A DNA stretch of 64,000 bases from Lentimicrobiaceae bacterium (GCA_020636745.1 JACJXH010000011.1:1-64000); one strand, 5' to 3'. Counted from the first letter of the stretch, positions 19,401 to 27,985 are shown. Notes: generated by a model from the letters alone, not told the origin. Numbers and translations: made by a program.

Positions 19401-22400
19401 ATCAAAAAAAGTTCCGGTTAAACAAGCTTTATGGTGCAGCTTGCTTACACCGGAAGTAAAGGCTGGTAACAATATCAGGCTGCTTGCCGGAAGTGCGGTT
19501 AAAAACGCGCAATTGCTCTACGAAGTACAGCTTAAAGGAAAAACAGTAAAACAAGAATGGATAAACCTGTCACAGGAGCAAAAACAGCTTGATTTCAATG
19601 TACCTTCAGATTTCTCAGGAACCGTAGACATCAGTTTAACTATGGTATACGACAACAGAAGTGAAAGTTTTATCACTTCTGTAAATGTACCTGACAAAAG
19701 GCATGAACTGAATATAGCGTTTGAGTCATTTCGCAGCCCGCTGTTACCAGGTGGAACAGAAAAGTGGAAGCTTAAAATTACCAACCCCGATGGCCAACCC
19801 TTGTCAGCAGAACTACTCACAACCATGTACGATGCTTCACTTGATGCCTTTGCCCCTCTCAACTGGCCTTTCAGTATTTATGAAAAATGGTATGAAGCCA
19901 CTTTCTGGGAAAAAAGTCATGCATTTGAAACTGCTTTCAGTTTTGTTTCCCGGGACCGTCGTTTTGATAGAAATCAGTTAGTTTTCAGACAATACGATCA
20001 GTTAAACTGGTTCGGTTATAACATGTTTGGAAGAGGCTTTAATGGCCGGGGTCTTAAGGGTGGATTCTTACAACCAGAGGCAATGGCAAAGGTTGACAAT
20101 GTAATGCCGGAAGATGACAAGGAATACGAATCCGAAGAATTATCGGTTACGGTTCAGACCGACAGCAGACAATCTATCCAAAATCCTGAGCCACAAATAC
20201 GCCGAAATCTGAACGAAACAGCATTTTTTTATCCTCAGCTTTCGACAAATGAACAAGGTGAGATTCAGATTGAATTTACCACGCCTGAGGCCCTAACCCG
20301 CTGGAATTTTATGGGTTTGGCCCATACCACTGATTTAAGATACCATCAGTTTACAAAAGAAGTTATTACCCGTAAAGACTTGATGGTTACACCCAATCTG
20401 CCTCGCTATTTTCGTGAAGGAGATAAAATAAGTATCCAAACAAAAGTAAGTAACCTTTCACCTAATCCAATGCAGGGTTGGGCAAAACTCCAGTTGTTTG
20501 ACGCCATAAGCATGAAACCCCTCGATGATTTGATGAAAAACGATTCAGTTTTGCAGGATTTCAGTGTGGATAAACTTGGCAATACATCCGTTCAATGGGA
20601 AATTGCCATCCCTGACGGACTCGAAGCTGTAATGGTTCGTATAACAGCTCAGGCAGGAAATTATAGCGATGGTGAAGAAATGATACTTCCTGTGCTGACC
20701 AACCGCATGCTGGTTACTGAAACTTTTCCTCTTCCTGTAAATGGGAAAGAAACCAAAAAATTTGATTTCTTAAAACTTATCCATCAATCTGACAACAGTT
20801 CAAGTCTCCGCAATCACCGGCTAACACTTGAGTTTACTTCCAATCCAGCATGGTATGCTGTTCAGGCACTGCCATATCTGACAGAACAATCAGGTGAAAA
20901 TACCGATCAAATATTCAATCGCCTTTATGCCAATAGCCTTGCGGCCTTTATTGCTAATAGTAATCCCAAAATCAAGGCAGTATTTGATTCATGGAAAAAC
21001 CTTACGCCTGATGCGCTTCTATCGAATCTGGAAAAAAACCAGGAACTGAAAAATCTAATGATAGAAGAAACGCCATGGCTCATGGATGCAAAGGATGAAT
21101 CGGCTCAAAAACAACGTATTGCGCTTATGTTTGACATAAACAGAATGGCCTCCGAAAAACAGACAGCAACCCAAAAACTACAACAATCACAATCAGTCAG
21201 CGGAGGTTGGTCATGGTTCGCTGGGATGCCGGAAAGCAGGTACATAACTCAGCTTATTGTAAGTGGATTTGGCAAGCTTCATTATTTGAAAGTTACAGAT
21301 CTAAGTAAAGATGATGCTTTACATAAAATGGTACAACAAGCCGTCGTTTTTCTGAGCCGTGAAATGGCAGATGATTACAACCGTTTGCTTAAAGATTATC
21401 CAAAGGATATGGAAAAAAATCACTTAAGCGAACAACAAATACAGTTTCTTTATGCAATGAGCTATTTGCCCGAAACGATAAAGCCTGACAAAAATGCAGA
21501 AAAGGCCATAGCCTATTTCAGTGAGCAGGCCCGCAAATATTGGACAGGCCGCGGTCTCTTTACACAGGGAATGATAGGCTTGTGGGCCGGTCGAAGCGGA
21601 GACAGAAAGACTTCATCGGCCATTCTCAAATCAGTCAGAGAAAAAGCACTTTCCAATACTGAAACAGGTATGTACTGGCGCGATAATACCGGAGGTTTTT
21701 ACTGGCATCAGGCACCGGTTGAAACACAATCTCTTCTAATTGAATTTTTTGAAGAATTTGGCAATGATTCGAAATCGGTTGACCAGATGAAAACCTGGCT
21801 GTTAAAACAAAAGCAAACCCAGTCATGGCCAACTTCAAGAGCAACTGCAGATGCAGTTTACGCCCTGTTGCTTCGTGGTGGTGACTGGCTTCAAACAAAC
21901 CCGGGAGTAAATATAACTGTCGGAGAACAGACACTAAACCTGGTATCAAAACAACCGGATACGCATAGTGAAGCCGGAACAGGATATTTTAAAAAATCGT
22001 GGAATGGCGGTGAAATTACACCTCAAATGGGGAATGTAAGTATCAGCAAATCAACCACCGGCCCTGCATGGGGAGCTCTTTACTGGCAATACTTTGAGCA
22101 TCTTGACAAAATTTCAGGTCATAACAGTCCGTTGCGCATTCACAAACAGTTATTTATAAAAACAAACACCGAAAACGGGCCTGTATTGCAGCCAATAAAT
22201 GATTCCAATACACTTCAGGTTGGTCAGCAAATTACAGTAAGGGTTGAGCTTTCAACTGATCGCGATTTAGAATACGTCCATCTGAAAGATATGCGTGCTG
22301 CCGGTTTTGAACCCGTTAATACACTTTCAGGTTACCGATGGAATGGAGGACTGGGTTATTACGAAAACACCCGTGATGCTGCTTCAAACTATTTCTTTAG

Positions 22401-22548
22401 CTATCTGCCTAAAGGTACATGGATTTTTGAATATCCGCTCACTGTAACTCATTCCGGAACGTTTTCAAACGGTATCACTACTGTTGAATGTATGTATGCC
22501 CCTGAATATTCCGCTCATTCTGAAGGAAGCCAAGTTATCATCAGGTAA
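16450..22548 (+). CDS. Alpha-2-macroglobulin family protein lacking the thioester Cys
   Basis: A 2032-residue exported A2M, a family of large periplasmic protease traps in bacteria. The N-terminal membrane segment is at residues 5-20. About 380 helical residues follow, then macroglobulin-like domains (FFFTDRAIYRPGQIVYFKG near 620, a YKRPKFEVQF strand near 710). The A2M core domain is near residues 1255-1300 (ETAFFYPQLSTNEQG, then PEALTRWNFMGLAHT), followed by the helical thioester-domain region from about 1465 and C-terminal receptor-binding-like domains. Where homologues carry ECxEQ the sequence reads E1483-N-T-D-Q1487, so Cys is Asn and Glu is Asp and no thioester can form. No pbpC gene is adjacent. 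It ends at a strong bidirectional terminator. Confidence 0.93.
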   Translation: MRNRLLLILSITGILAFAGSEIVRHNLVPDSQKIKTNMQNSHDNDGIWKKIDSLANEGLPQSALSLVNSIYQSAEKDGNMPEFLKASIYQLKLRSDFEENYIEHFIGETEKNIDTKAAPARQVLHSILADLYWQYYQQNRYKILDQSINPSNTSTDLETWDAVRFVQKTSAHYQASLENSPLLKSIPLKIFDPILQPAEGSKKFRPTLFDFIAHRAVDFFKDNEASITRPLNPFIMKDSALLGTTNDFISSKIQTSDTLSFHYQAIRLLKQMEAFHQNDKDPVAYIDVLLKRMEFVRSMINLQNRDSVYLKTLTQLEADYADLPVSADIIEKIAAFWYTENIPSNLKSSVLEQNEPGKNYVIARQWCLKAIEKYPESDGAKNCRMILNDIEEPSVSFIVDQQQIADQAFPVLLNFRNTKTIWFRLLKPDYDSNTGFRQEVYSERGMEKYLEMKPVKSWSLTLPPTSDYLTHSVEIIMPAIELGYYALLVSGSEDFKQGSNTLAVQDFWVSNISYLSKRNDDGSGLFYVLDRASGKPLQDVTVQSFTREYDSRSRSYIRKHKEVYKTLSDGSFIIKTADAKDNATLSFDFKLKNDRLVAENYFSRYRNYESMKGEKLNTFFFTDRAIYRPGQIVYFKGIVVGKEGEVNRIVAGEQSTVNLFDVNGQKLSSIDVSSNEFGSFSGSFVLPASLLGGQFRIENGTGSTFINVEEYKRPKFEVQFQPIAGNYRLNETVTLTGKAESYTGVPVTGANVSYRIIRAASFPFMRYGYRLWPGHLPESEIANGQLTTLSDGTFELKFNALPDPSDFGDLDPVYHYTVFVDVTDLNGETHSAVTSVPVSSKNLLIALDMPLTINRDNDPTFRLSSTNLNGKSIPAEIKIEAYKLKQHDRITRKRNWEAPDMTLYEREEFIKQLPSDLYMNENEQALNKDKSVYQSTVNTTTDSVLTISGLSKWEPGKYLITLSATDAYGQKVNSDKEIVVFSAESKKVPVKQALWCSLLTPEVKAGNNIRLLAGSAVKNAQLLYEVQLKGKTVKQEWINLSQEQKQLDFNVPSDFSGTVDISLTMVYDNRSESFITSVNVPDKRHELNIAFESFRSPLLPGGTEKWKLKITNPDGQPLSAELLTTMYDASLDAFAPLNWPFSIYEKWYEATFWEKSHAFETAFSFVSRDRRFDRNQLVFRQYDQLNWFGYNMFGRGFNGRGLKGGFLQPEAMAKVDNVMPEDDKEYESEELSVTVQTDSRQSIQNPEPQIRRNLNETAFFYPQLSTNEQGEIQIEFTTPEALTRWNFMGLAHTTDLRYHQFTKEVITRKDLMVTPNLPRYFREGDKISIQTKVSNLSPNPMQGWAKLQLFDAISMKPLDDLMKNDSVLQDFSVDKLGNTSVQWEIAIPDGLEAVMVRITAQAGNYSDGEEMILPVLTNRMLVTETFPLPVNGKETKKFDFLKLIHQSDNSSSLRNHRLTLEFTSNPAWYAVQALPYLTEQSGENTDQIFNRLYANSLAAFIANSNPKIKAVFDSWKNLTPDALLSNLEKNQELKNLMIEETPWLMDAKDESAQKQRIALMFDINRMASEKQTATQKLQQSQSVSGGWSWFAGMPESRYITQLIVSGFGKLHYLKVTDLSKDDALHKMVQQAVVFLSREMADDYNRLLKDYPKDMEKNHLSEQQIQFLYAMSYLPETIKPDKNAEKAIAYFSEQARKYWTGRGLFTQGMIGLWAGRSGDRKTSSAILKSVREKALSNTETGMYWRDNTGGFYWHQAPVETQSLLIEFFEEFGNDSKSVDQMKTWLLKQKQTQSWPTSRATADAVYALLLRGGDWLQTNPGVNITVGEQTLNLVSKQPDTHSEAGTGYFKKSWNGGEITPQMGNVSISKSTTGPAWGALYWQYFEHLDKISGHNSPLRIHKQLFIKTNTENGPVLQPINDSNTLQVGQQITVRVELSTDRDLEYVHLKDMRAAGFEPVNTLSGYRWNGGLGYYENTRDAASNYFFSYLPKGTWIFEYPLTVTHSGTFSNGITTVECMYAPEYSAHSEGSQVIIR

Positions 22549-22550
22549 CT

Positions 22551-22593
22551 ATATAATCAGCAGAAAAAGCCGCTCTTTTTCTGCTGATTATAT
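22551..22593. terminator. Strong bidirectional terminator
   Basis: A perfect 19-bp inverted repeat with a 5-nt loop (CCGCT) starts 3 nt after the A2M stop codon and ends 5 nt before the stop of the convergent lipoprotein gene. The arms include CAGCAGAAAAAG and CTTTTTCTGCTG. It serves two converging genes. Confidence 0.85.
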
Positions 22594-22597
22594 CATT

Positions 22598-23170
22598 TCA
22601 TTTTTGCCCAGCCCGATGAAGAGCCAGATGCCACCTGAAGCAAAGATTACCCCAGGTATCACTGTGTGTACATCCACAAACAGCTTCAGACATCACCGCG
22701 TTCTCAATCCTGAAAAGCAATGGTCCGTCAACCGGATTGTACATCATTACAGGCAAATCACTCATTTTTTCCCACTGGTAAACTTCGTATTTCCACACTT
22801 CCTGCCGGCCTTCTAACTGACAAGTAAGGTTTAGCTTTAAATACTCCTTTCCTTCCTGTTTTGTCCATTCGCCCGATAGGTTCGAAATAGATATTACACC
22901 TTGTTCCTTTACTTTAATTCTTTCACCTTCAATCATTTTCTGCGATTCACCTTTAAATTCAACAGGTGCACACTCGGCAAAAGTTACCAAACCGGCTGAA
23001 GAAATCTCAACAGGAATTGTAACCAATGCGTCAAACGTAGGGAAAGTTCTGGAATAACTTAAAGTAAGTGAGCCTGAATAGTCCGTGCCGGGATTTATGT
23101 CATCCTCTTTCTTTTCGCAGGCAACCAATAAAGAAAGAAACAATGACACCAGCAAAACACGTGTTGCCAT
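22598..23170 (-). CDS. Putative lipoprotein, possible 3' frameshift
   Basis: A 190-residue protein of unknown function with a lipobox at the N-terminus (MATRVLLVSLFLSLLVAC, Cys at residue 18), so probably membrane-anchored by lipid. The middle is strand-rich (SGSLTLSYSRTFPTFDALVT). The last 30 or so residues look unnatural: short, Cys/His/Trp/Arg-rich and ending RWHLALHRAGQK. A neighbouring minus-strand frame over the same bases (22588-22692) reads a hydrophobic tail, FVDVHTVIPGVIFASGGIW, and stops inside the terminator stem. The true C-terminus may therefore be in the other frame. The start and lipobox are secure; the end is not. Confidence 0.65.
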   Translation of the reverse strand: MATRVLLVSLFLSLLVACEKKEDDINPGTDYSGSLTLSYSRTFPTFDALVTIPVEISSAGLVTFAECAPVEFKGESQKMIEGERIKVKEQGVISISNLSGEWTKQEGKEYLKLNLTCQLEGRQEVWKYEVYQWEKMSDLPVMMYNPVDGPLLFRIENAVMSEAVCGCTHSDTWGNLCFRWHLALHRAGQK

Positions 23171-23263
23171 GATGCCATAATTTTAATATTGATAGCGTAA
23201 TATACGAAATATTTGGCTAATATCCAACACTTTGGAGTAATATTATGGCAATTAAATGTGCTG

Positions 23264-23968
23264 CTATTTATTTGGATTTTCACTATATTCAATCAAAGTA
23301 ATGTAGCCCATATCATCAACTTCATCCAGACATTGCATCCAAAGATCCCAGTAATCTTCATCATTACTTTTTGGTTTTATCACCAGACCAGTACCTTCTG
23401 AAGCCAGCAACTGTTCTGTTTGAAGCCCGATTTTAGTTTTATAGTCGAGCATAATTTGCGACAACGCGCTTATTTCATCACCCGAAGAATTTGTCGTTTG
23501 TTGATATAACCTGCAGGGCAGATGCCTGTAGTAGTCACATACTTTTTTGAAATCGGATTTGGTGTGTCCTTTTTTACCAACCATCGAACTGATACCCCAG
23601 AAAGGCACCATTAAAATATCAGGATTGTTCTTTTCAAGAAACTTTATGCACTCCTCAGTATTAATCGTTAATACCTGAATCCATTGTAAAGATGTTTCAG
23701 AATTGCTGCAATCATTTGAATTGTAACATAGTCTGTAACCATGATAATAACCTTCATCAACCTGCATGATCATCTGTGGCTGTGTTTTTTCAGGTGAAGT
23801 AAAAAACATTTTTACGACAGAAGCATCATGGTTTGAAAGAAAAAGATTCGACGAAATATTTTTACGATAAGGGATGGCATCAGCAAAAGGCTCAACCCCT
23901 AAAGGTTGAGCCTTTATAGAAGATGAAAAAAGCGCCAACAAAGTAATCAGGAATGTTATTTGTTTCAT
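23264..23968 (-). CDS. Exported protein of unknown function
   Basis: A 234-residue protein I do not recognise. It starts with a clear signal peptide (MKQITFLITLLALFSSSIKAQ, cleavage after KAQ). The mature part has several Cys (LCYNSNDCSN, VCDYYRHLPCRLY, QCLDE) that could form disulfides in the periplasm, and a mixed alpha/beta composition. No lipobox, membrane segment or sorting domain is present. It is oriented like the lipoprotein gene 93 nt downstream, with which it may be transcribed. Confidence 0.7.
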   Translation of the reverse strand: MKQITFLITLLALFSSSIKAQPLGVEPFADAIPYRKNISSNLFLSNHDASVVKMFFTSPEKTQPQMIMQVDEGYYHGYRLCYNSNDCSNSETSLQWIQVLTINTEECIKFLEKNNPDILMVPFWGISSMVGKKGHTKSDFKKVCDYYRHLPCRLYQQTTNSSGDEISALSQIMLDYKTKIGLQTEQLLASEGTGLVIKPKSNDEDYWDLWMQCLDEVDDMGYITLIEYSENPNK

Positions 23969-24126
23969 GGCACCCGAAGTTTAAAATAGTTATCCAAGAC
24001 AGGATAGTCCCCCCTGACTGATTTTATTATTAATCATAAATACCCGAAAAAGTAATATCTGATATACCAATTTGTATTTAAATGGCAGTAAAAAAAGCTT
24101 AGAGAGGACTGTAGCCTTAAAATGTT

Positions 24127-24134
24127 TAATTTTG
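24127..24134 (+). promoter_or_regulatory. -7 promoter element of aspS
   Basis: TAATTTTG is an exact TAnnTTTG match followed by CACC, 21 nt before the aspS ATG. Confidence 0.75.
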
Positions 24135-24155
24135 CACCTTAAAAATTAAAAAAAT

Positions 24156-25913
24156 ATGCTACGTTCACACACCTGCGGAGAACTCAATCTTTCAAATAAC
24201 GGACAATCAGTAACTTTAAGTGGCTGGGTTCAGCGTTCGCGCGACCTGGGCGGAATGACCTTTGTTGATCTACGTGATCGTTATGGACTAACTCAGCTTG
24301 TTTTCAACATGGAAACCAATGCTGTCCTTTGCCAGGAAGCACGTAAACTTGGACGCGAATATGTTATCACTGTGAAAGGGAAAGTGGCAGAGCGTAGCAA
24401 TAAAAACCCCAAAATGCCAACCGGCGAAGTTGAAATAATAGTCGACTATCTGGAAGTACTCAACACTTCAAAAATTCCGCCTTTTACTATTGAAGACAAC
24501 ACTGACGGAGGCGATGAACTCCGCATGAAATATCGTTACCTCGACTTAAGACGCAACAACGTACGCGACAATCTGATGCTCAGGCACAACATGGGCATTG
24601 AAACCCGAAACTACATGAATGACATCGGGTTTATTGAAGTTGAAACCCCTGTTCTTATTAAATCCACCCCTGAAGGTGCCCGCGATTTTGTAGTTCCTTC
24701 ACGCATGAATGAAGGACAATTTTATGCACTGCCGCAATCACCCCAAACATTCAAGCAACTGCTGATGGTGGCAGGTTTCGACAGGTATTTTCAAATTGTG
24801 AAGTGCTTCCGCGATGAAGACCTTCGTGCTGACCGCCAGCCTGAATTTACACAAATTGACTGCGAAATGTCATTTGTAACACAGGAAGATATTCTTGACA
24901 CTTTTGAAGGATTGACCAAATACTTGTTTAAAACTGTGAAAGGTGTTGAAATTGAGAAATTACCGCGCATGACATTTGCTGATGCCATGAGATATTATGG
25001 CAACGACAAACCAGATATTCGCTTCGAAATGAAGTTTGTTGAGCTGAACGAACTGGTAAAAGGTCATGACTTCAAGGTATTTGATGATGCAGAACTGGTA
25101 GCCGGTATCAATGCTGCAGGCAGCGCAGGTTATACACGCAAACAACTGGATGCACTTACTGATTTTGTAAAACGACCACAGGTAGGTGCCAGCGGATTAG
25201 TATATGTTCGTTTCAACGAAGATGGCAGTCTGAAATCATCCGTTGATAAATTCTATAGCGAAGAAGACCTGAAAAAATGGGCCGAAGCTTTTGATGCCAA
25301 ACCCGGCGATTTAATGCTGATTTTGGCCGGAACAACAAATAAAACCCGGAAAGCCCTGTCTGAGCTCCGTCTGGAAATGGGAACCCAGCTTGGCCTGAGA
25401 AATCCGGAAGTATTTGCTCCACTGTGGGTTGTTGATTTTCCTTTGCTTGAGTGGGATGACGAAACACAGCGTTATTACGCCATGCACCATCCGTTTACAT
25501 CACCCAAGCCTGAAGATATTCCTTTACTTGACACTCATCCGGGTAATGTGCGCGCGAATGCCTATGATTTGGTTATCAATGGTGTTGAAATCGGAGGAGG
25601 TTCTATAAGAATTCACAACAAGGACCTGCAGAAAAAAATGTTTACTATTCTTGGCTTTACTGATGAGGATGCCCAGGCACAGTTTGGCTTCCTGATGAAT
25701 GCTTTTGAATATGGAGCTCCTCCTCATGGCGGAATCGCCTTTGGATTTGATCGTATGTGCTCGCTATTCGGAGGCTCAGACAGCATACGCGATTACATTG
25801 CATTCCCCAAAAACAACTCAGGCCGTGATGTGATGATTGATTCTCCTTCACCCATCAAACAGGAACAACTTGATGAACTTCGGTTATTGATCAATACACC
25901 GGAAAAAAAGTAA
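24156..25913 (+). CDS. aspS: Aspartyl-tRNA synthetase, bacterial type
   Basis: A class II synthetase of 585 residues that charges tRNA-Asp. An OB-fold anticodon-binding domain (about residues 1-105, GWVQRSRDLGGMTFVDLRDR) is followed by motif 1 and motif 2 (CFRDEDLRADRQPEFTQID). The bacterial GAD insertion lies between motifs 2 and 3, and motif 3 is GIAFGFDRMCSLFGG. The length and the GAD insertion distinguish it from the archaeal/eukaryotic form. I did not look for gatCAB, which is not in the window, so whether it is discriminating is open; a glnS gene is present. It has its own promoter. Confidence 0.97.
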   Translation: MLRSHTCGELNLSNNGQSVTLSGWVQRSRDLGGMTFVDLRDRYGLTQLVFNMETNAVLCQEARKLGREYVITVKGKVAERSNKNPKMPTGEVEIIVDYLEVLNTSKIPPFTIEDNTDGGDELRMKYRYLDLRRNNVRDNLMLRHNMGIETRNYMNDIGFIEVETPVLIKSTPEGARDFVVPSRMNEGQFYALPQSPQTFKQLLMVAGFDRYFQIVKCFRDEDLRADRQPEFTQIDCEMSFVTQEDILDTFEGLTKYLFKTVKGVEIEKLPRMTFADAMRYYGNDKPDIRFEMKFVELNELVKGHDFKVFDDAELVAGINAAGSAGYTRKQLDALTDFVKRPQVGASGLVYVRFNEDGSLKSSVDKFYSEEDLKKWAEAFDAKPGDLMLILAGTTNKTRKALSELRLEMGTQLGLRNPEVFAPLWVVDFPLLEWDDETQRYYAMHHPFTSPKPEDIPLLDTHPGNVRANAYDLVINGVEIGGGSIRIHNKDLQKKMFTILGFTDEDAQAQFGFLMNAFEYGAPPHGGIAFGFDRMCSLFGGSDSIRDYIAFPKNNSGRDVMIDSPSPIKQEQLDELRLLINTPEKK

Positions 25914-26004
25914 AAACAAATACTTAATTTACCCGATTCAGGACACCATTTTTAACAATAATCGTTAACAGCCCAAATGGTTAGAGGCACAACATTTTGA
26001 GCTA

Positions 26005-26343
26005 ATGAAACCTGTAAAATCACTTTTACCTGCATCGCGCTGGTTGTTGCGTATCACAATGCTCACTTACCTCATCATGCAGCATGGTAAAACCATTGTG
26101 GCTCTTCAATACGAAACAAGGCCATTTTACATTGCTTCAGCTTTTGTATTATTCGGCATTTTGCTTTTTGCTGGCGGGTTTACTTCAAAACCTTCGTTAA
26201 CGGTTGTTTCCGCCTTGTTGTTATGTTTGTTGTTCGCGTATTACATTTATCTGAATTTTGTTCCGCAAATAACCGAGCCTCAGGTTCTGAAGCTCCTGTT
26301 ATTTTCTGTCTGTCTCTATTTCGTATCCTCTGCCAACAAATAA
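26005..26343 (+). CDS. Small membrane protein of unknown function
   Basis: A 112-residue hydrophobic protein with three or four membrane segments (about residues 14-32, 41-58, 63-82 and 92-108). I recognise no domain. The compact hydrophobic organisation resembles small DoxX-like proteins, but the sequence evidence is too weak to assign that. It lies 91 nt after aspS and converges with the deformylase homologue. Confidence 0.65.
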   Translation: MKPVKSLLPASRWLLRITMLTYLIMQHGKTIVALQYETRPFYIASAFVLFGILLFAGGFTSKPSLTVVSALLLCLLFAYYIYLNFVPQITEPQVLKLLLFSVCLYFVSSANK

Positions 26344-26362
26344 GTTCAAAAAACGAGGAAAG

Positions 26363-27022
26363 TTACAATCCGGAAGAAAGTTCAGGCTTGATAAACAACT
26401 CAACGCCCTCCGGTAGCGGAATGGAAAATTCATTTTGTTGCTGTCGCATACGATCAGGAAATAAAATGCCATTGAGGTGATCTATTTCATGCTGAAAAAC
26501 AATGGCCGTAAAGTCTTCCACCATTTCGGTATGAAAATCACCATTAAAATTCTGATATTCAATTAATATAGCATAACTCCTCATCAATAACCCCCTTTCA
26601 TCGGGAACAGAAAGACACCCCTCGCCTCCTTTTCGGTTAAGTATTGAATATTTCAGAATCCTGGGATTGATGTAAAACTCAAAAGGAGAACCCGGCTTAT
26701 CAAATCTTTGCACCCAAATAACATTTCGGTTTACACCAACCTGCGGAGCTGCAATACCGACTCCCGGATTTGCACTGTCGCGCATCGAAAGAAACATTCT
26801 GTGAGAGAGCAGAGGTAAACACGTATCTGCCGGATTGATATCGGTGCTTTTCCTGTTTAAAGTCTCCAAATCAACAGGTGAAGTATAAACCAGCACACGC
26901 ATCATTCTGTTTGTATCGCCTGAGAATATCAGTTTCTTTTCCGAAAAACTAAAATTTTGAGCCCACAGATTACAAACCATCCACAAACTGAAACCAATAA
27001 CCAAATTAATCTTTCTAAGCAT
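26363..27022 (-). CDS. Peptide deformylase homologue with a signal peptide
   Basis: A 219-residue protein whose C-terminal two thirds match peptide deformylase, the metalloenzyme that removes the N-formyl group from nascent proteins. All three motifs are intact: motif 1 GVGIAAPQVG (residues 87-96, Q94), motif 2 EGCLS (metal ligand C136), and motif 3 QHEIDHLNG (H178, H182 and catalytic E179). The N-terminus, however, is a signal peptide (MLRKINLVIGFSLWMVCNLWAQ, cleavage probably after WAQ), followed by about 45 linker residues. It should therefore act in the periplasm, away from the ribosome, on an unknown substrate. It has its own promoter and no partner gene. No cytosolic def gene is in the window. 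Confidence 0.88.
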   Translation of the reverse strand: MLRKINLVIGFSLWMVCNLWAQNFSFSEKKLIFSGDTNRMMRVLVYTSPVDLETLNRKSTDINPADTCLPLLSHRMFLSMRDSANPGVGIAAPQVGVNRNVIWVQRFDKPGSPFEFYINPRILKYSILNRKGGEGCLSVPDERGLLMRSYAILIEYQNFNGDFHTEMVEDFTAIVFQHEIDHLNGILFPDRMRQQQNEFSIPLPEGVELFIKPELSSGL

Positions 27023-27047
27023 TTTGCAGTATTTAAGTATTCACTAA

Positions 27048-27055
27048 CAAAAGTA
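27048..27055 (-). promoter_or_regulatory. -7 promoter element of the exported deformylase homologue
   Basis: CAAAAGTA on the plus strand is TACTTTTG on the minus strand, an exact TAnnTTTG match 25 nt before the ATG at 27022. Confidence 0.65.
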
Positions 27056-27146
27056 ATTACATTATTCGTAAATCATCTCAATCGTTTTATTTTCAGCGGG
27101 TTTGTGGCAATAATTAAATTAAACCACCTGATTCAGAATAGATTCG

Positions 27147-27154
27147 TATTTTTG
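27147..27154 (+). promoter_or_regulatory. -7 promoter element of the YhhQ-family gene
   Basis: TATTTTTG is an exact TAnnTTTG match followed by CAGG, 30 nt before the ATG at 27185. Confidence 0.7.
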
Positions 27155-27184
27155 CAGGCCTTAAAAAATTAAAACCAATAGATA

Positions 27185-27889
27185 ATGCAAGCTCAAAAAA
27201 TGAATCAGGAAGGGAATTTTCGCTATTTTGATGTAATTATGGCACTCTTTGTGGCTGTCCTTCTTATATCAAACCTGGCTTCCACCAAGATTGTTACGAT
27301 GTGGATGTTTACTTTTGACGGAGGAACTATACTATTTCCGCTCAGTTATATATTTGGTGACATCCTGACAGAAGTTTATGGTTATCAACGATCACGAAAA
27401 GTTATCTGGACCGGCTTCGGAGCTGCGCTTTTAATGTCTTTGGTTTTATGGGTAGTTCAACTGTTGCCGGCAGCCACTGACTGGCCCAATCAGCAAGCAT
27501 ATGAATCATTGCTTGGCTTTGTTCCCCGTATCGTACTGGCCAGCCTGGTGGCTTATTTCGGGGGCGCCTTTTCCAACGCTTTTCTTATGTCGAAGCTTAA
27601 AATCAAAACCAAAGGAAAATTACTTTGGGTTAGAACAATAGGTTCAACTCTGCTGGGAGAAGGCATTGATACAGCAATTTTCTGTATGATTGCATTTTAT
27701 GGCACGATGCCCAATGAAATATTGGTGGCTATCATTGTCTCCAATTATGTATTCAAGTCGGGAGTTGAAATCCTTTTTACCCCGCTTACATACGCTATCG
27801 TAGGATTTCTTAAGAAGAGAGAACATGCTGATGTTTATGACACTGGCATCAGCTACAATCCGTTCAGATATTTTGTAAAAGAGTCCTAA
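27185..27889 (+). CDS. Queuosine-precursor transporter, YhhQ/VUT family
   Basis: A 234-residue membrane protein with six predicted membrane segments. It matches the YhhQ (VUT, formerly DUF165) family, which imports 7-cyano- or 7-aminomethyl-7-deazaguanine for tRNA queuosine modification. Family features include SNLASTKIV near residue 33, the DILTEVYGYQRSRKVIW segment near residues 60-76 and the later GEGIDTAIFCMIAFYGTMP. No queuosine biosynthetic gene is in the window, so import versus de novo synthesis cannot be judged. The start is the ATG at 27185 or the one five codons later. It stands alone with its own promoter. Confidence 0.9.
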   Translation: MQAQKMNQEGNFRYFDVIMALFVAVLLISNLASTKIVTMWMFTFDGGTILFPLSYIFGDILTEVYGYQRSRKVIWTGFGAALLMSLVLWVVQLLPAATDWPNQQAYESLLGFVPRIVLASLVAYFGGAFSNAFLMSKLKIKTKGKLLWVRTIGSTLLGEGIDTAIFCMIAFYGTMPNEILVAIIVSNYVFKSGVEILFTPLTYAIVGFLKKREHADVYDTGISYNPFRYFVKES

Positions 27890-27903
27890 AAATTCGTTTT
27901 TAG
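27886..27903 (+). terminator. AT-rich hairpin with TTCG loop after the transporter gene
   Basis: CTAAAAA and TTTTTAG pair around a stable TTCG loop, overlapping the stop codon at 27889. The stem is almost entirely A-T, so its strength as a terminator is doubtful. Confidence 0.35.
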
Positions 27904-27985
27904 TGTATTTTCCACTACAACCAATCTTTACAAAATTAAGTTTGGCAAAACTATTCCAGGCTTTACTTATCAGGATAACAATCGT

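Noticed and set aside
23158..23163. CACGTG core as a possible third parS
   Set aside because: The flanks (AAAA and TTGC) do not match GTTN/GAAAC, so only the 6-bp core is shared.
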